DNA of 64,000 nucleotides from Halorussus aquaticus. Lineage in GTDB: Archaea > Halobacteriota > Halobacteria > Halobacteriales > Haladaptataceae. How positions within the stretch are numbered: position 1 is the stretch's first letter; the number at the start of each line of letters is the position of its first letter. Below the pieces are notes generated by a model. It was not told where the DNA came from and did not search any database. It saw nothing but the letters and a program-made list of their open reading frames with translations. Below, piece after piece: positions 54,261-63,989 of this stretch. The stretch spans positions 930,001 through 994,000 of the forward strand of contig NZ_CP100400.1 in assembly GCF_024218795.1 (NCBI RefSeq), in the 5' to 3' direction. The translations under genes and the position numbers were made by a program.

Positions 54261-55330
54261 GGTGTCAATCGACTCACGGAGATCCAATCGGTTATCTGTT
54301 CGTTGGGTCCTACGAGCGCAAAAATCATCCGTTTTCGGACCCCGTGAGCGAGTCGCACGTCGAGCGAGAGGTCCCGGGGCGAGAAGACGTGGTCGGCCGG
54401 GAGCACCCGTACCAGACACTCCGAGTGACCGAGGTCGTCCACCGACTCCACGTCGGCGTACGTCCGGAAGTCCGCGCCGAACTTGAACCCGGTCTTGGGC
54501 ACGATGCCGCGCTCGCGGAGCGCCCGGTAGACTCGGAGTCGGCGGTCGAACCGTCCTCTCTCGACTTCCCGACCGCGCTCGCGCACCGTCTCGGCGTCAA
54601 GCGAGAGGACTCCCTCGCGGGCGAGATAGGCCGCCTCGACCAGCGACAACTGGAGGACTCCCGACCGATTCCGGTCCCCGTCGCGCGCGTCGAGCGGTTG
54701 GCCGTAGAACCCTCGCTCGTGGAGGGCCGCGGGCGGGTCCCAGACGAGTACCCGGTCGTCGAGCAGGTCGGCGGCGACGCCGTGCGGGTGGTCGGTGCCG
54801 GAACTCCCGCGGAGGTCGGCCTCGTCGGTTTCGAGGTAGGTGATCTCGCTCTCCTCGTCCACGACCGCCAGTACCGCGTCGCCCAACTCCTCGGCGGATA
54901 CGTCCGCGCGTTCGCCCACGACCCGGATGCGGTAGAGGACCGCGTCGTCCCACGGTCCCTTGCCGCGGGGGTAGACCACGAAGTCGTCGTTCGACCGCGG
55001 GGCGTCTACCCACCCCTCGCGGTCGGGCGAGAGGTAGAACCCCCGGTCGCGCAGGTCGGCGTACACCAGAAATCGGGCGACGATTTCCCCGCCAGCGTCG
55101 GCGAGGAACGCCCGGAAGCCCATCTCCTCGTCGTCGGACTCGCCCCGACTCGCCGACCCGTCTCGAACGACGCTGTCGATGTCGCCCTTGAACAGCAGGT
55201 AGGCGGCTTCGACTCGCGAGAGCGCGATTTCCTGCCCCCCGAGCGGACGGCCGTACCCGCTGGAGTCGTAGTAGCGCTGGCGGGCGTCGCCGCCGACCAC
55301 CACCTCGTCGTCGCGCAGGCGTCCGTTCAT
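54257..55330 (-). CDS. endA: tRNA-splicing endonuclease
   Basis: 357 residues, a tandem fusion of two EndA units as in haloarchaea. The active C-terminal unit has Tyr in KFGADFRTYADV, His in LGHSECLVRVL and Lys in GVRKRMIFALV; the N-terminal unit keeps the fold but not the triad. It cuts bulge-helix-bulge structures in tRNA introns and pre-rRNA. Start at ATG 55330 (MNGRLRDDEV). Confidence 0.94.
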   Translation of the reverse strand: MNGRLRDDEVVVGGDARQRYYDSSGYGRPLGGQEIALSRVEAAYLLFKGDIDSVVRDGSASRGESDDEEMGFRAFLADAGGEIVARFLVYADLRDRGFYLSPDREGWVDAPRSNDDFVVYPRGKGPWDDAVLYRIRVVGERADVSAEELGDAVLAVVDEESEITYLETDEADLRGSSGTDHPHGVAADLLDDRVLVWDPPAALHERGFYGQPLDARDGDRNRSGVLQLSLVEAAYLAREGVLSLDAETVRERGREVERGRFDRRLRVYRALRERGIVPKTGFKFGADFRTYADVESVDDLGHSECLVRVLPADHVFSPRDLSLDVRLAHGVRKRMIFALVGPNEQITDWISVSRLTP

Positions 55331-55401
55331 GGTCGTCGTTCCGGTTCGCGGCGTCAAACGGCTTCCGGTGTCCTCCCGCAGTTCGGTGGTCGCCGAGCGA
55401 G

Positions 55402-56202
55402 TTACGAGCTTTTGGCCTGCTGTATCCAGTCGGGCTTCTCGACGGTCGTGTCTCCGATGTCGCTGAACTCGCCGCTCGCCCGGAGGGAGTTCCCGTCCGC
55501 GGTCCCCTCGAACTGGAACGCGAGCGGCCACGCGTCCTCGCTCACGAGTAGTTCACCGCTCGGGTCGTTCATCCACGGGTCCTCGTTTACCACGCCCTCG
55601 ATGCTGAACACAGCGACCGCTCGTCCGTCACGCACGTCCGTCCCGTCTCCGTCGTACGTGAAGGTGTCTACGAAGTCCAAATCCTCCCGGACGGTGTCTC
55701 GCGCGGTCCGTCCGGAGAACCGATTCTCGTCGGTACTCAAGTCGAACGAATCGTACTGGACTCCGTCGCCCCGCTTCTCTCTCGTGTACACCTTACTGGC
55801 GGAGTTGTAGGTGATGACGTCGATCGGCGTTCCGTCGACGGTCGCTTCCGCCCGCACTAGCCCTACCTCCGATTCGAGGTCGTAGTAGACGGTTTCGTCG
55901 ATTTCGTAGTTACGCTCGCCCGTCGATTTCCTCGTCGCCTCGAAGGTGAAGTCGGTGGTCTCGAAGTTGTTCTTCACCTGTTCGTTCAGTCGTTCGAAGT
56001 CAGAGACGCCCTCCTCGGACAGTCCGTCCGGATACTCGAAATCCACCGTTCCGGTCGTCGTCGCGTCCTCCGCTGCGGTCTCGGTTCCGCCGTCGCCCTC
56101 CGCTCCACTCGTTCGATTTTCACGCCCTGTACAACCGCTCAGCGCCGCTACCCCGGAGGCTCCCGCCGATATCACGAAACTACGCCGGTTCACTCTGAAC
56201 AC
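55402..56202 (-). CDS. Tat-exported lipoprotein, unknown
   Basis: 266 residues from GTG 56202 (GTG 56193 is the alternative). NRRSFVISAGASGVAALSGC joins a twin-arginine signal to a lipobox Cys. An AT-rich TATA region (TTTATTATTTTT on the minus strand) lies ~20 bp upstream. The body is acidic and beta-rich, with some similarity in layout to LolA-like proteins (FTFEATRKSTGERNYEIDE). Function unknown. Confidence 0.7.
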   Translation of the reverse strand: MFRVNRRSFVISAGASGVAALSGCTGRENRTSGAEGDGGTETAAEDATTTGTVDFEYPDGLSEEGVSDFERLNEQVKNNFETTDFTFEATRKSTGERNYEIDETVYYDLESEVGLVRAEATVDGTPIDVITYNSASKVYTREKRGDGVQYDSFDLSTDENRFSGRTARDTVREDLDFVDTFTYDGDGTDVRDGRAVAVFSIEGVVNEDPWMNDPSGELLVSEDAWPLAFQFEGTADGNSLRASGEFSDIGDTTVEKPDWIQQAKSS

Positions 56203-56250
56203 CGATATTTCCAAAAATAATAAATATTGTGGAACAAACTGGTGGTACGT

Positions 56251-56985
56251 ATGTCTCGGGGACTCGGAGAAGTCGAGTTCGCTTCTGGGCTTCCGGAAGT
56301 AGCGACGGCAGTCGCCGGACTCGTCACGCAACTCGGCGACATGTGGTTCGTGTTGCTCGGCGTCTGCGCGCTCTTCGTGTTGGGAACGAGAGACGCGTCG
56401 CTCACGGACTCACCCACGCGCGACTGCGTCTACCTGCTCGCGTTGACCGTCGGCGCGTACTCGCTGACGGCGGCCCTCAAACACGCGTTCGGCCTTCCCC
56501 GACCGCCGGGGGCCGCGACGGCGACGCCGCCGACGTGGATTCCGGCGCTCGGCCACGCCGCGTACGAGTCCATGGTGACCGGCGACGGCTACGGCTTCCC
56601 GAGCGGTCACGCGCTGAAGACGACCGCGGTCTACGGGGGTGCGGCGCTCGCACTCGACGTCTGGGACCGGAACCGCAGACTCGCCGCCGCAGGGGTACTG
56701 ACCGTTCTGGTCGCGGCGTCGAGGGTCGTCCTCGGCGTTCACTACGCGGTGGACGTGGCGGTCGGCGTGGCCGTCGGCGTCCTGTTTCTGGCCGCGGCGG
56801 TTCGGCTCACGGACCAGCGGCCGACGCGAGCGCTGGCGCTCTCGACGGTCCTCGGCGGTGTCGCGTTCGCGACGGCGGGAACGTTGAAGTCCGGACTCGC
56901 GCTCTCGGCCGCGGCGGTCGGTCTAGTCGTCTGGACCGGGACCGACAGGGTCCGCGGCTTCCGGACCGACTCGACGCGGAACTGA
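56251..56985 (+). CDS. PAP2-family membrane phosphatase
   Basis: 244 residues with about six helices. The three-part active site is present: KHAFGLPRP, PSGH (in YGFPSGHALKT) and SRVVLGVHYAVDV. Enzymes of this type dephosphorylate lipid phosphates or polyprenyl diphosphates. Divergent from the lipoprotein gene; both starts are only ~50 bp apart and share the AT-rich promoter region. Confidence 0.88.
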   Translation: MSRGLGEVEFASGLPEVATAVAGLVTQLGDMWFVLLGVCALFVLGTRDASLTDSPTRDCVYLLALTVGAYSLTAALKHAFGLPRPPGAATATPPTWIPALGHAAYESMVTGDGYGFPSGHALKTTAVYGGAALALDVWDRNRRLAAAGVLTVLVAASRVVLGVHYAVDVAVGVAVGVLFLAAAVRLTDQRPTRALALSTVLGGVAFATAGTLKSGLALSAAAVGLVVWTGTDRVRGFRTDSTRN

Positions 56986-57006
56986 CTCCGGTATACCGCC
57001 GTTCCG

Positions 57007-57798
57007 TCACTCCCCGTTCTCTGTCACGCTCCGTTCCGAATCGCGATTCTCTCCCGCGCCGCACTCGTGGTCGAGGCACTCCGACTCGTCGGTGGCACTG
57101 CGGACGAGAGGGAGACCGCACTCACAGGCTCCCACCACCTCGCGGTCGGGGAGCGCGAACGTCACCTCGCAGTCGGGGTAGTTCTCGCAACCGAGGAACA
57201 GCGTGCGCTCGCGCAGGACCCTGAGGTCGCCGTCGCAGTCGGGGCACGACCACTCCCGGTCGAACCGCTCGCGGACCGCGGCGTCGAGGTCCTCGCACTC
57301 CCGGTCCACGCAGAGTTCGAATCGCGCCCCACGTTCGACCGCCATCCGAGGCAGGCCGCAGTCGCAGGTCGAGTCGAGCGTCGCGGCGTCTCGCGGCAGG
57401 CCGTACTCGGTGGCACAGTCGAGGCAGGTGACCGCGCCGCGGGCGCGGATCAGCGCGCCGTCGCAGTCCGGGCAGGTCCCGACGCGGACGCCCGCCGGGG
57501 TCGCGCCGTGGCGCGCGTGGTCCGGGTCGCCGTGGCTCTCGACGCGGAGGCGCTCCCGGTCTTTGACCGCGACGAGCGCGAACCCGCCTTCGCCGTCGGT
57601 CTCGCGGTGGACCGCGTTCGCGCGGGTGAGCCACGCGACCGGCTGATACCCCTCGGCGTCGTGGACGAGGACGGTACCGTCGGGTTTGTGGACGACCACG
57701 ACTCGACCGCGCTGACGCGTCCGTTCCTCATCGGTGTCGCCACTCGCGGCGTAGGTCGTGGTACATTCTCCGGCGTAGACGTGGATGGTCTCGGTCAC
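57007..57798 (-). CDS. NucS-like N-terminal domain with C4 zinc fingers
   Basis: 263 residues, GTG start at 57798. VTETIHVYAGECTTTY and VVVHKPDGTVLVHDAEGYQPVAW resemble the N-terminal domain of the mismatch-type endonuclease NucS, but the C-terminal RecB-like catalytic domain is replaced by Cys-rich modules: CPDC...CLDC, CDCGLP, CPDCDG...LGCENYPDC and CECGLP, the topoisomerase I C4 zinc-finger type. Probably a DNA-binding repair accessory protein without nuclease activity. Confidence 0.75.
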   Translation of the reverse strand: MTETIHVYAGECTTTYAASGDTDEERTRQRGRVVVVHKPDGTVLVHDAEGYQPVAWLTRANAVHRETDGEGGFALVAVKDRERLRVESHGDPDHARHGATPAGVRVGTCPDCDGALIRARGAVTCLDCATEYGLPRDAATLDSTCDCGLPRMAVERGARFELCVDRECEDLDAAVRERFDREWSCPDCDGDLRVLRERTLFLGCENYPDCEVTFALPDREVVGACECGLPLVRSATDESECLDHECGAGENRDSERSVTENGE

Positions 57799-57889
57799 GA
57801 GCGGGGTTCGTCCCGTTTCCGGCCTTAAACTCTCGCGTGGCGGGACCCGGCAGCGGTTCCTTTTTGTTCCGAACTGACGAGTATCGCAC

Positions 57890-58063
57890 ATGGTCTCCCG
57901 AGATACGAAGGAAACCGCGTTACTGGTCACGGTCGCCGTCGTCGGGTTCCTCGCCGCCAATGCGCTCGGCGCGCCGAGCGCCGTGGCTTGGGCTATCCTC
58001 ATCGGAGTCGGCGGCGTCGGTCCCACCGTCCGCGACGAGTGGCGTCGTCGGCAGGACGCCTGA
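57890..58063 (+). CDS. Small two-helix membrane protein
   Basis: 57 residues: SRDTKETALLVTVAVVGFLA, then GAPSAVAWAILIGVGGVGPT and a basic tail (VRDEWRRRQDA). Too short for many gene callers, but the composition and the family-like pattern support it. Unknown function. Confidence 0.6.
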   Translation: MVSRDTKETALLVTVAVVGFLAANALGAPSAVAWAILIGVGGVGPTVRDEWRRRQDA

Positions 58064-58190
58064 CGGTCGCTCACCCTCCCCGCGACCGGGCGCGCGTATC
58101 CGTCGGTGAACGTCCTGGATAGTGGCGTCACGGTACCACCGCGCTATCGGCCGCGGAAAACCTTTCCCCGTCCGGGTCGTCGCTCCGCCC

Positions 58191-58838
58191 GTGCAATCGA
58201 AGGCTGTGCTGTTCGACATGGACGGCGTCATCGTGAACTCCGAACGCTACTGGGTCGAAACCGAACAGGAGGAGATTCTCCCCTCCGCAGTCGAGGGGAC
58301 GCCCGACGCGAGCGAGACGACCGGGATGAACTTCCGGGAGATATACGACTACCTCGAAGAGCGCAACGAGATGACCGCCAGCAAGGACGAGTTCGTCGCC
58401 AGTTACGAGGAGGCGGCCCGCGACATCTACGGCGAGCAGGTCGCGCTGCAGGAGGGCTTCGAAGAACTGCTCGCCGACCTCCGCGAGGACGGCCGAACGC
58501 TCGCGCTGGTCTCGTCGTCGCCCCACGACTGGATAGACCGCGTGCTCGACCGATTCGACCTCCGCGAGGCGTTCGACCGGGTAATCAGCGCCGAGGAGAT
58601 AGACGGGAAGAGCAAGCCCGAACCCGACGTGTACGAGTACGCCGCCGAGCAGGTCGGCGTGGGTCCGGAGGACTGCGTCGCGGTCGAGGACTCCACGAAC
58701 GGCGTGCAGTCGGCGAAGGCGGCGGGGATGCGAGCCGTGGGGTATCGGAACCAGTCCGACGAGGAGTTGGACCTCTCGGCGGCCGACGCCGTCGCGGCGT
58801 CGCCCGCGGAGCTGCGCGAGATACTGCTGGGCGAGTAG
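58191..58838 (+). CDS. HAD-superfamily hydrolase
   Basis: 215 residues, GTG start. AVLFDMDGVIVNSE carries the nucleophile Asp, followed by the cap, LVSSSPHDW, GKSKPEPDVY (Lys) and VEDSTNGVQSA (acid). Resembles beta-phosphoglucomutase or phosphoglycolate phosphatase-like members; substrate unknown. Confidence 0.88.
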   Translation: MQSKAVLFDMDGVIVNSERYWVETEQEEILPSAVEGTPDASETTGMNFREIYDYLEERNEMTASKDEFVASYEEAARDIYGEQVALQEGFEELLADLREDGRTLALVSSSPHDWIDRVLDRFDLREAFDRVISAEEIDGKSKPEPDVYEYAAEQVGVGPEDCVAVEDSTNGVQSAKAAGMRAVGYRNQSDEELDLSAADAVAASPAELREILLGE

Positions 58839-58958
58839 TGCGCTCGCCCGGCGGTTTCAGGTCGCGAGCGGGAGCGCTGGGAGCAGTCGATTCCCACTCG
58901 CGTCCTGTTCGTTCCGATAGAGAAACGCCTTTCCTCCCCCGTCCCCCTGAGACGAACG

Positions 58959-61319
58959 ATGGAAGTCGCCGAGGCAGTCCCCGACCCCGAGTTCGCCGAG
59001 GTGTTCCCGTTCGAGGAGTTCAACGACATGCAGCGAGAGGTGATCGACGCGCTCCTCGAAACCGACGAGAACGTGGTGGCGAGCGCGCCGACTGCCAGCG
59101 GCAAGACCGCGCTGGCCGAACTCGCCATCTGCCGGACGCTCGAAGCGGGCGGCACCGCGCTGTTCGTCGCGCCGATGCGCGCGCTGACCAACGAGAAGGA
59201 GAGCGAGTGGGAGCGATTCGAGGAACTGGGCTACTCGGTGTACGTCGTCACGGGCGAGCGCGACCTCAATCCCCGACGGGCCGAGCGCGCAGACATCCTC
59301 GTGATGACTCCCGAGAAGACCGACTCGGCGACGCGCAAGCACGACTCGCGGCGCTACGCGTTCATCCGAGACGTGGACTGCGTGGTCATCGACGAGGTCC
59401 ACCTGCTCGACTCCGAGAAGCGCGGGAGCGTCCTCGAAGTTACGGTCTCCCGCCTCCGGCGACTCACCGACCCCCGCGTGGTCGCGCTCTCGGCCACGAT
59501 GCCCAACGTCGAAGACGTGGCCGATTGGCTCGACGCACCGCCCGAGACCACTTTCGAGTTCGGCGACGACTACCGGCCGGTGGACCTCCACTCGGGCGTC
59601 GAGACGTACACTCACGGCGACAACTCCTTCGCCGACAAGTACCGGCGACTCTACCGCGCACTGGACCTCGCCGAACCCCACATCCGCGACGACGGGCAGG
59701 CGCTCGTCTTCGTCTCCTCCCGGCAGGACACCGTGCAGGCCGCCAAGAAGGCCCGCGACGAGATCGGCGAGCGCGACATCCCGATGGGCGCGCGCGGCGA
59801 CTACGACTTCCACAACGAGGCCGACGACCTCCAGAACGACACGCTCCGGAAGTCGGTGCTCGACGGCGTGGCCTTCCACCACGCGGGCCTCTCGAAGGGC
59901 GACAAGGACCGCGTCGAGGAGTGGTTCAAGCAGGGGAAGGTCCAGCTCCTGTTCTCGACCTCCACGCTGGCGTGGGGCGTCAACCTCCCCGCCAGATGCG
60001 TCGTCCTCCGCGACACGAAGCTCCACGACCCCCTCGAAGGCGAGGTGGACATGAGTCCCCTCGACATCCTCCAGATGCTCGGCCGGGCCGGACGTCCCGA
60101 GTACGACGACGTGGGCTACGGCTGGGTGGTCTGTGACCGGTCGGAGGCCGACAAGTACCGGCGTCTCCTCCGCGAGGGCAAGGAGATAGAGTCCCGACTG
60201 GCGGAGGACTTGGACGCGCACCTCAACGCCGAAATCGCCATGGGGACCATCCGGGACCTCGGCGACGTCATCGACTGGCTCGAAACCACCTTCTACTACG
60301 TCCGCGCCGAGTCGAATCCGGACGCCTACGGACTGGACGACTTCCGCGAGGACCTCCGGACGCGCGTCCGGGACGCGCTCGAACGACTCGACCGCCGCGG
60401 GTTCGTGGACATCGGCGACGACCTCGGCGTCGCGGCCACGCCGCTGGGCAGACTCGCCTCGAAGTTCTACCTCCGCCTCGAAACCGCCGGGGAGTTCCGC
60501 GACCTCTCCGAACGGGACGACATCGAGACGGCGGACGTTCTCCGGACCGTCGCGGACGCCGCGGAGTTCGACAGCGTGAGCGCCCGCCAGTCCGAGCGCG
60601 AGGCGGTCGATTCGGTGCTGGTGGGCCAGAACGCGGGCGACCTCGACCCCGGCGCGCGCAAGATTCTCGCCATCCTGCGCTCGACCATGACGGGCACGAC
60701 GCCCGCCGAACTCCGGAGCGACGCGTGGGTCATCACCCAGAACGCGCTCCGACTGCTCGCTGCGCTCCGGGCGTTCCTCGAACGGTTCGACCGCCCGAGG
60801 GCCGCAAACCTCGCGAGTCGCGTCGAGGCCCGCATCGAACACGGCGTGAGTTCCGACGCGGTCGGCCTGACCGCCATCGACGGCGTGGGGTCGGGCCGGG
60901 CGAGTAAGCTGGCGAAGGAGGGTATCGCCACGCCCGCCGACGTGCGCGAGGCGGGCGAGGACGGTCTGATAGACGCCGGTCTCACCGCGGGCGTCGCGGA
61001 GGCGGTTCTCGAGAGCGCCCGCGACCTGCCGCGCGTCGAAGTCGAGTGGGGGTCGTTCCCCGACTCGGTCCCCCGCGGCGAGAACGACATGCGCGAGGTG
61101 ACGGTCCGGAACACGGGGGACGGCACGAAGGTCGGCGTCCGCGTGACGGTCAACGGGGTCGAGATGACCGAGACGGCCACGTACCTCGACGGCGAGGAGA
61201 CCGTGCCGGTGGGCGTCTTCGGCGGCACCGACGACGAGATGGAGTACGTCGTAGAAGTCGCGTTCCCGGAACTCCCCCTGCTTCCGGCGACCGACTCGCG
61301 GACGGTGCAGGTAGAGTAG
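58959..61319 (+). CDS. Hel308-like superfamily 2 DNA helicase
   Basis: 786 residues. Motif I SAPTASGKTALAEL, II DEVH, III SATMPN and VI QMLGRAGRPEYD are present, followed by a winged helix, ratchet region and HhH (AIDGVGSGRASKLAKEGIA). It lacks the standard Hel308 Q-motif spacing and adds a ~90-residue C-terminal beta domain (VEVEWGSFPDSVPRGE to end), Ig-like. A second Hel308-type paralogue is common in haloarchaea. Role in replication restart or repair inferred from the family. Confidence 0.88.
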   Translation: MEVAEAVPDPEFAEVFPFEEFNDMQREVIDALLETDENVVASAPTASGKTALAELAICRTLEAGGTALFVAPMRALTNEKESEWERFEELGYSVYVVTGERDLNPRRAERADILVMTPEKTDSATRKHDSRRYAFIRDVDCVVIDEVHLLDSEKRGSVLEVTVSRLRRLTDPRVVALSATMPNVEDVADWLDAPPETTFEFGDDYRPVDLHSGVETYTHGDNSFADKYRRLYRALDLAEPHIRDDGQALVFVSSRQDTVQAAKKARDEIGERDIPMGARGDYDFHNEADDLQNDTLRKSVLDGVAFHHAGLSKGDKDRVEEWFKQGKVQLLFSTSTLAWGVNLPARCVVLRDTKLHDPLEGEVDMSPLDILQMLGRAGRPEYDDVGYGWVVCDRSEADKYRRLLREGKEIESRLAEDLDAHLNAEIAMGTIRDLGDVIDWLETTFYYVRAESNPDAYGLDDFREDLRTRVRDALERLDRRGFVDIGDDLGVAATPLGRLASKFYLRLETAGEFRDLSERDDIETADVLRTVADAAEFDSVSARQSEREAVDSVLVGQNAGDLDPGARKILAILRSTMTGTTPAELRSDAWVITQNALRLLAALRAFLERFDRPRAANLASRVEARIEHGVSSDAVGLTAIDGVGSGRASKLAKEGIATPADVREAGEDGLIDAGLTAGVAEAVLESARDLPRVEVEWGSFPDSVPRGENDMREVTVRNTGDGTKVGVRVTVNGVEMTETATYLDGEETVPVGVFGGTDDEMEYVVEVAFPELPLLPATDSRTVQVE

Positions 61320-61342
61320 TCAGTTTTCACAGACCGATTCAC

Positions 61343-62740
61343 TCAGTCCGCACTCGTGGCCGCCTGCTCCGCGGCCCGCTGTAACATCCCGTTGTTCGTA
61401 GTGTAGTAGTAGTACGCTCCGGCAACGACGGCCGCCACGACGTTCGAGATAGTGACCGCCCAGAACACCGCGTGGACGCCGTAGTCGAGCCAGTAGGCAC
61501 CGACGGCCGCGATGGGGAGTCTGAGCGCCCAGTACTTCAGGAGTCCGGCGACCAAGCTGACCTTGGTCCGTCCCGCGCCGTTGAACCCGGCCTCGAACAG
61601 GTACATCGCCCCGATGCCCCAGTACCCGAGCACGAGGATGTTGAGGTAGTCCACGCTCAGCGCGACGGCCTCGGCGGACATGTCCGGCACGAACGTAGTG
61701 ACGATGAGTTCCGGTGCGGCCCACTGAATCGTGCCGAGGGCCGTCAGGCCGACCGCCGCGATGGCCGCACCGACCCACGTGGTCCGGCGCGCTCGGTCGG
61801 GTCGGTCGGCACCGAGGTTCTGGCCGACGACGCTCTGGGCCGCGCTCATGAGACCCTGCGCGGGGACGAACGCCACGGTGGCGACCTGCGCGCCGATGTT
61901 GTACGCCGCGAGTCCGGCGGCCCCGCCGACCGCGGAGATGATGGCGATGATGACCACGCGAACCGACTGACTGGCCGCGGTCTGCGCGCCGCGCGGGAGA
62001 CCGATATCGACGATTTCGCGGTACTCGTCGAGGTCGAACCCGACGGCGTCCCGGGTGAGCGTGAACCCGTCCCGACCCCGCAGGTACAGGCCGAACATGA
62101 CGAGGAACCCGGCGGTGTATCCGATGCCGGTGGCCAGCGCAGCGCCCTGCACCCCCAGTCGCGGAAACGGGTTCCAACCGAGAATCAGGAACGGGTCGAG
62201 GACGACGTTGACGACGACGGCGGAGACGTTACCGTACATCGACGCCCGCGAGTCGCCCCATCCGATGAACCCTCCCTCCAGAGCGTCGCTCATGCTCGCG
62301 AACGGGAACAGGACGGCGAGCCACGCGATGTAGGTGGCCGCGAGCGGGGCCACCGTTTCACCGGAGAGGAGGACCGAGACGATCTCGTCTGCCCCGGCGA
62401 AGACGACCACGCCGACGACGATGCCGACGGCGAGCGCGGCCGTCACTCCGTGGAACATCGTCCGCCGCCCGCCGGAGAGGTCGTCCGCACCTACCCGCTG
62501 GGAGACGACGACTTGCGTCCCGGTCATCAGGACGATAGTCACGCTGAATAGCAATGCTGTCACTGGGAACACCACTCCGACTGCCGCGACGGCGTTCTCG
62601 CCGAGGCGGCCGACCCAGAACGTGTCGATAACCTGTTGGACGACTATGACCAAATTCTGAACGACTAACGGCGCTGCGAGAACCAACAGAGAGCGAACGA
62701 GCGAACCGTCGGTGATTTCCTCTCGCGAAACGTCTACCAT
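61343..62740 (-). CDS. MATE-family efflux transporter
   Basis: 465 residues with 12 hydrophobic helices. PLVVQNLVIVVQQVIDTFWVG and its internal repeat (VGQNLGADRPDRARRTTWVG) are MATE features. Exports cationic drugs or metabolites in exchange for Na+ or H+. Its 3' end meets that of the helicase gene. Confidence 0.9.
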   Translation of the reverse strand: MVDVSREEITDGSLVRSLLVLAAPLVVQNLVIVVQQVIDTFWVGRLGENAVAAVGVVFPVTALLFSVTIVLMTGTQVVVSQRVGADDLSGGRRTMFHGVTAALAVGIVVGVVVFAGADEIVSVLLSGETVAPLAATYIAWLAVLFPFASMSDALEGGFIGWGDSRASMYGNVSAVVVNVVLDPFLILGWNPFPRLGVQGAALATGIGYTAGFLVMFGLYLRGRDGFTLTRDAVGFDLDEYREIVDIGLPRGAQTAASQSVRVVIIAIISAVGGAAGLAAYNIGAQVATVAFVPAQGLMSAAQSVVGQNLGADRPDRARRTTWVGAAIAAVGLTALGTIQWAAPELIVTTFVPDMSAEAVALSVDYLNILVLGYWGIGAMYLFEAGFNGAGRTKVSLVAGLLKYWALRLPIAAVGAYWLDYGVHAVFWAVTISNVVAAVVAGAYYYYTTNNGMLQRAAEQAATSAD

Positions 62741-62900
62741 CGTTTCCTCTTATCCGATACTAATAACATACCGTTTACATTGATAAATTTTCCGATGTAT
62801 CGGCGGTCTACGTTTCGTGGTGGCACGGCACTTCCTTGTGAACGTGTCGAATTTCCTATCCGGTAGAATATATAGTTACCCCTCTTCGGTCTAAATAGAG

Positions 62901-63536
62901 ATGCTTGGAGCGGAACGCCGCGCGGTCGCTACCCGCGCACCGGACCTCGCGAGTCTCACGCCCGGCCGAACCGGAAACCTGAGCGTTCGGCGGGACGACC
63001 GATTCGCAGTCACGCCGACGGGCGTCGCCTACGACCGTATCCACGCCGAAGACGTCCCGGTGGTCTCACTGGACGGCGAACAGGTCGCGGGCGGGACGGC
63101 CCCGTCGAGCGAGACGCCGATGCACAGCGCGGTCTACCGGGAGTTCGACGCGGGCGCAATCGTCCACACGCACTCGCCGTGGGCCTCGACGCTGGCGATT
63201 CTGCACGAACCGATTCCGCCGGTCCACTACATGCTCGCGCTGGCCGGAACCACGGTTCCAGTCGCCGACTACGCCACGTACGGTACGGCCGACCTCGCCG
63301 CGAACGCGGTGGCCGCGATGGAGGACGCCGACGCCGAGGCGTGTCTGCTCGCTAACCACGGCCTGCTCGCGACGGGCGAGGACGCCGACGACGCGCTCGA
63401 AACCGCGGTCAACGTCGAGTACACGGCCAGAATATACTGTCAGGCCAAGGCGATGGGCGACCCCGTCCAACTCGGCGCCGACGAGATGGCCGAGGTGGCC
63501 GAGAAGTTCGAGGGCTACGGACAGGACGAGGAGTGA
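62901..63536 (+). CDS. Class II aldolase (fuculose-phosphate aldolase-like)
   Basis: 211 residues. GNLSVRRDDRFAVTPTG, the zinc site HTHSPWASTL, and ANHGLLATG with the third His region are conserved in the aldolase/adducin family. It would split a sugar phosphate into a three-carbon product plus an aldehyde. A TATA-like TATATAGTTACC lies about 30 bp before the ATG, so leaderless. Confidence 0.87.
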   Translation: MLGAERRAVATRAPDLASLTPGRTGNLSVRRDDRFAVTPTGVAYDRIHAEDVPVVSLDGEQVAGGTAPSSETPMHSAVYREFDAGAIVHTHSPWASTLAILHEPIPPVHYMLALAGTTVPVADYATYGTADLAANAVAAMEDADAEACLLANHGLLATGEDADDALETAVNVEYTARIYCQAKAMGDPVQLGADEMAEVAEKFEGYGQDEE

Positions 63537-63647
63537 CGCACCTCCCGTCTCGCGGGCCGTGACACCTGTAAATAGTTCCTCCCGAAGAAATGCCCTCCGC
63601 GAACAGCGACGCTCTGTCCTCCTCCGCGAAAACGCTCGGAGCGGGAC

Positions 63648-63989
63648 TCAGGACTCGGTGTTCGTGTTGTCGGTGTCCGTGTCGGTGTAATCGGCGGTCG
63701 TGTCGGTTCTGGTCGTCGCGTCGCGCCGCCGCCGTTCGCGAGCGGCCCGGCGACTCGCCCGCCCCATCTTGTAGGCAGTGTAGAGGAGGTAGATGCCCGA
63801 GACGCCGACGAGAACGTAGATGAGGTACTCGACGGTCTGTGCCGGGCCGGGCCTGAAGATGGGTTCGAGTATCAGCGAGACGACGTTGATGGTCTCGCCC
63901 GTGAGTCCGGTAACGCCGAGGATACCCCACGTTATCGCCCCGACCACGACCAAAACGATGGCGAGCCAGTCGAGTCCGTTCGTCTTCAT
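63648..63989 (-). CDS. DUF378-type membrane protein
   Basis: 113 residues. LDWLAIVLVVVGAITWGILG and VEYLIYVLVGVSGIYLLYTA form the two-helix DUF378 domain, followed by a basic and Thr/Asp-rich tail (MGRASRRAARERRRR). Function unknown. Confidence 0.8.
   Translation of the reverse strand: MKTNGLDWLAIVLVVVGAITWGILGVTGLTGETINVVSLILEPIFRPGPAQTVEYLIYVLVGVSGIYLLYTAYKMGRASRRAARERRRRDATTRTDTTADYTDTDTDNTNTES

Noticed and set aside
58106..60136. 676-residue plus-strand frame and a 661-residue minus-strand frame over the HAD and helicase genes
   Set aside because: Arg/Gly-rich or mirrored composition; both are shadows of motif-bearing genes in another frame.
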